Shown here piece after piece: positions 4,108 to 5,556 of a stretch of 5,556 nucleotides of DNA. The DNA comes from an uncultured Coriobacteriaceae bacterium. GTDB taxonomy: Bacteria; Actinomycetota; Coriobacteriia; Coriobacteriales; Atopobiaceae. Numbering within the stretch: position 1 is the stretch's first letter; each line of letters starts with the position of its first letter. The stretch is taken from assembly GCA_900544655.1 (NCBI GenBank), contig UQWE01000087.1:1-5556 (forward strand), in the 5' to 3' direction. The notes under the pieces were generated by a model. The model worked only from the letters and a program-made list of their open reading frames with translations, did no database searches and was not told where the DNA came from. The translations under genes and the position numbers were made by a program.

Positions 4108-5556
4108 ATGTCGAGGGCCCAGCTCGAGGACGTCCGTCTCTCCTATGACGGCGGCCTCACCTGGGCCCTCGATGGCGTTTCGCTACGCATTGAACCCGGC
4201 GAGCGCATCTGCGTGCTCGGTCCCAACGGCTCGGGGAAGTCCACGGTCGCGCAGGTGCTCGCGGGACTCGTGGCTCCCGACGAGGGAACCGTCGAGCTCG
4301 CAGGCCGTACCTGCTTCGACGGCTCGCCCGACCCGGACGCCTCACGCCACGCGCGCCGGGTCACGGGCCTCGTCTTCCAGAATCCCGAGGACCAGATCGT
4401 CACGAGCGTCGTCGCCGATGACGTGGCCTTCGGACCAGAGAACCTCGGCATCAAGCGCATCGACATCGCCCGCCGCGTCGACGAGGAACTGGGGCGCGTG
4501 GCGATGTCCGCATATGCCCAGGCAGATCCGGCGCGCCTCTCCGGTGGCCAGCAGCAGCGCGTCGCCATCGCGAGCGCCCTCGCCATGCACCCAGACATGC
4601 TCGTGCTTGATGAGCCCGGCGCCATGCTCGACGTCCGCGGACGTCGTGGCGTCATGCACGTGCTCGACCTGCTTCAAGAGGCCGGCACCACCCTCGTCCA
4701 CGTCACGCACTTCATGGACGAGGCGCTCGCCGCAGACCGCGTCATCGTGATGCGCGGCGGCCGCGTCGTTCTCGAGGGAACCCCCGCAGAGGTCTTCGCG
4801 CACGCCCGCGAGCTGCGTGAATGCGCCCTTGACCTTCCTCTCGCAACGCGTGTGTCGCTCGAGCTTGGCCTGGAGCCCTGCGCAAGCGCAAGCGAGCTCG
4901 CACATGCCCTTGCCGAGAAGGACGCGAGCCAGGGGGTTATCGCACCTGCAGGCGAGGAACCATCCCCACACGCGACGAGCATTCCCACCAGCGAAAACGC
5001 GCCGGCAGCCCTTCGTTTCTCAAACATCAGCTTCTCGTACGGCGCTGCCCCCACCCTTGACGGCCTCTCCTTCGAGCTCGCGCGCGGTGAGCTCGTCGCC
5101 CTCATCGGCCAGACGGGTTCCGGCAAGTCCACGATCGCCCGCCTCGCATGCGCGCTCGCCAATCCGCAATCCGGCGAAGTCAGCGTATGTGGCATCCCTG
5201 CCGCTGACCGTAAGCGCCGCCGCGAGCTTCGCGGCAAGATCGGCTTCGTAATGCAGCGCTCCGAGCGCCAACTCTTCGCCGAGACCGTGGCCGAGGATAT
5301 CGCCTACGGTCCTCGCAACCTCGGTCTTTCCGAGGAAGAAGTCGCTCGTCGCGTGAACGAGCAGCTCGAATTCCTCGGCATCGTCGATAAGGCCAGCGCC
5401 TCCCCCTTCGACCTCTCGGGCGGACAGCAGAGACTCGTTGCCCTAGGCGGCGTCCTCGCCATGGAGCCCGAGGTCCTCGTCCTCGACGAACCCATCGCCG
5501 GGCTCGACCCGCGCGGGGCGGCCCACCTGCGCGAGCACGTTCGCGCGCTCCACGCG
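4108..5556 (+). CDS. fused EcfA1-EcfA2 energy-coupling factor ATPase (3' end outside the window)
   Basis: Two ABC ATPase domains in one chain power the ECF riboflavin importer on the inner membrane face; ECF systems usually have two separate proteins of about 280 residues. Domain 1: Walker A GPNGSGKST (38-46), Q-loop Gln91 in FQNPEDQIV, signature LSGGQQQR (144-151), Walker B MLVLDEP with D168-E169, D-loop AMLD, H-loop His201. Domain 2 after an Ala/Pro-rich linker (about 230-305): Walker A GQTGSGKST (334-342), Q-loop Gln383 in MQRSERQLFAE, signature LSGGQQR (436-442), Walker B VLVLDEP with D460-E461. The segments AFGPENLG and AYGPRNLGL are typical EcfA1 and EcfA2 signatures. The window stops after 483 codons, before the second H-loop. 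The ATG at 4108 gives a normal N-terminus but lacks a clear ribosome binding site; a TTG at 4081, right after the ribU stop, would add nine residues. Coupling to ribU is likely, and ecfT is expected downstream. Confidence 0.93.
   Translation, partial: MSRAQLEDVRLSYDGGLTWALDGVSLRIEPGERICVLGPNGSGKSTVAQVLAGLVAPDEGTVELAGRTCFDGSPDPDASRHARRVTGLVFQNPEDQIVTSVVADDVAFGPENLGIKRIDIARRVDEELGRVAMSAYAQADPARLSGGQQQRVAIASALAMHPDMLVLDEPGAMLDVRGRRGVMHVLDLLQEAGTTLVHVTHFMDEALAADRVIVMRGGRVVLEGTPAEVFAHARELRECALDLPLATRVSLELGLEPCASASELAHALAEKDASQGVIAPAGEEPSPHATSIPTSENAPAALRFSNISFSYGAAPTLDGLSFELARGELVALIGQTGSGKSTIARLACALANPQSGEVSVCGIPAADRKRRRELRGKIGFVMQRSERQLFAETVAEDIAYGPRNLGLSEEEVARRVNEQLEFLGIVDKASASPFDLSGGQQRLVALGGVLAMEPEVLVLDEPIAGLDPRGAAHLREHVRALHA

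Noticed and set aside
4342..5237. - strand open frames opposite the ECF ATPase
   Set aside because: The + strand has every ABC ATPase motif in one continuous frame; the opposite frames are low-complexity shadows.
1..5556. A new defence, mobile or otherwise undescribed system
   Set aside because: All genes belong to recognisable housekeeping, cell-wall or transport families; there are no transposases, integrases, CRISPR repeats or clustered unknown genes.

Overview
The window is GC-rich, strongly GC-biased at third codon positions, and densely coded. The gene set (a PFL/UPF0210 protein, a membrane-anchored SxxK serine hydrolase, MurB, and an FMN-riboswitch-controlled riboflavin ECF transporter with a fused double ATPase) suggests a high-GC Gram-positive. 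A Coriobacteriia member (Olsenella, Collinsella or Atopobium-like) is my best guess. That assignment is an inference from protein style and codon use, because no taxonomic marker gene is present.

Positions 1-962 hold the 3' two thirds of a PFL-family (UPF0210/DUF711) gene on the + strand. Its reading frame is broken in two places: near position 28 by one extra base, and near 248-252 by a small deletion that removes part of a conserved motif. It is either a pseudogene or damaged by sequence errors. After 21 bases comes 984-2150 (+), a 388-residue single-pass membrane protein with an acidic cytoplasmic tail and an extracytoplasmic serine hydrolase domain of beta-lactamase/penicillin-binding type. 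Converging on it, with only 5 bases between, is murB (2156-3100, - strand), which makes UDP-N-acetylmuramate for peptidoglycan. The serine hydrolase may also act on the cell wall, but nothing in the window proves that.

Positions 3101-3365 are a divergent intergenic region. It carries a candidate murB promoter on the - strand, a weak candidate promoter for the riboflavin operon on the + strand, a perfect 7-bp inverted repeat and a 10-base repeat 100 bases apart. It contains no convincing gene.

Positions 3366-5556 are one transcription unit: an FMN riboswitch, then ribU (substrate-binding membrane S component for riboflavin), then a fused EcfA1-EcfA2 ATPase that runs off the end of the window. 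When FMN is plentiful the riboswitch should shut the operon off. When it is scarce, RibU and the ATPase, with an EcfT protein expected just downstream, would import riboflavin. Keeping an S component together with its own ATPases is a dedicated-transporter layout, less usual for RibU than the shared-module arrangement known from Firmicutes.

I see no CRISPR array, tRNA, rRNA, insertion sequence or phage gene, and no clear undescribed system. The points most worth a second look are the altered active-site motifs of the serine hydrolase, the lesions in the PFL gene, and the self-contained riboflavin ECF operon.
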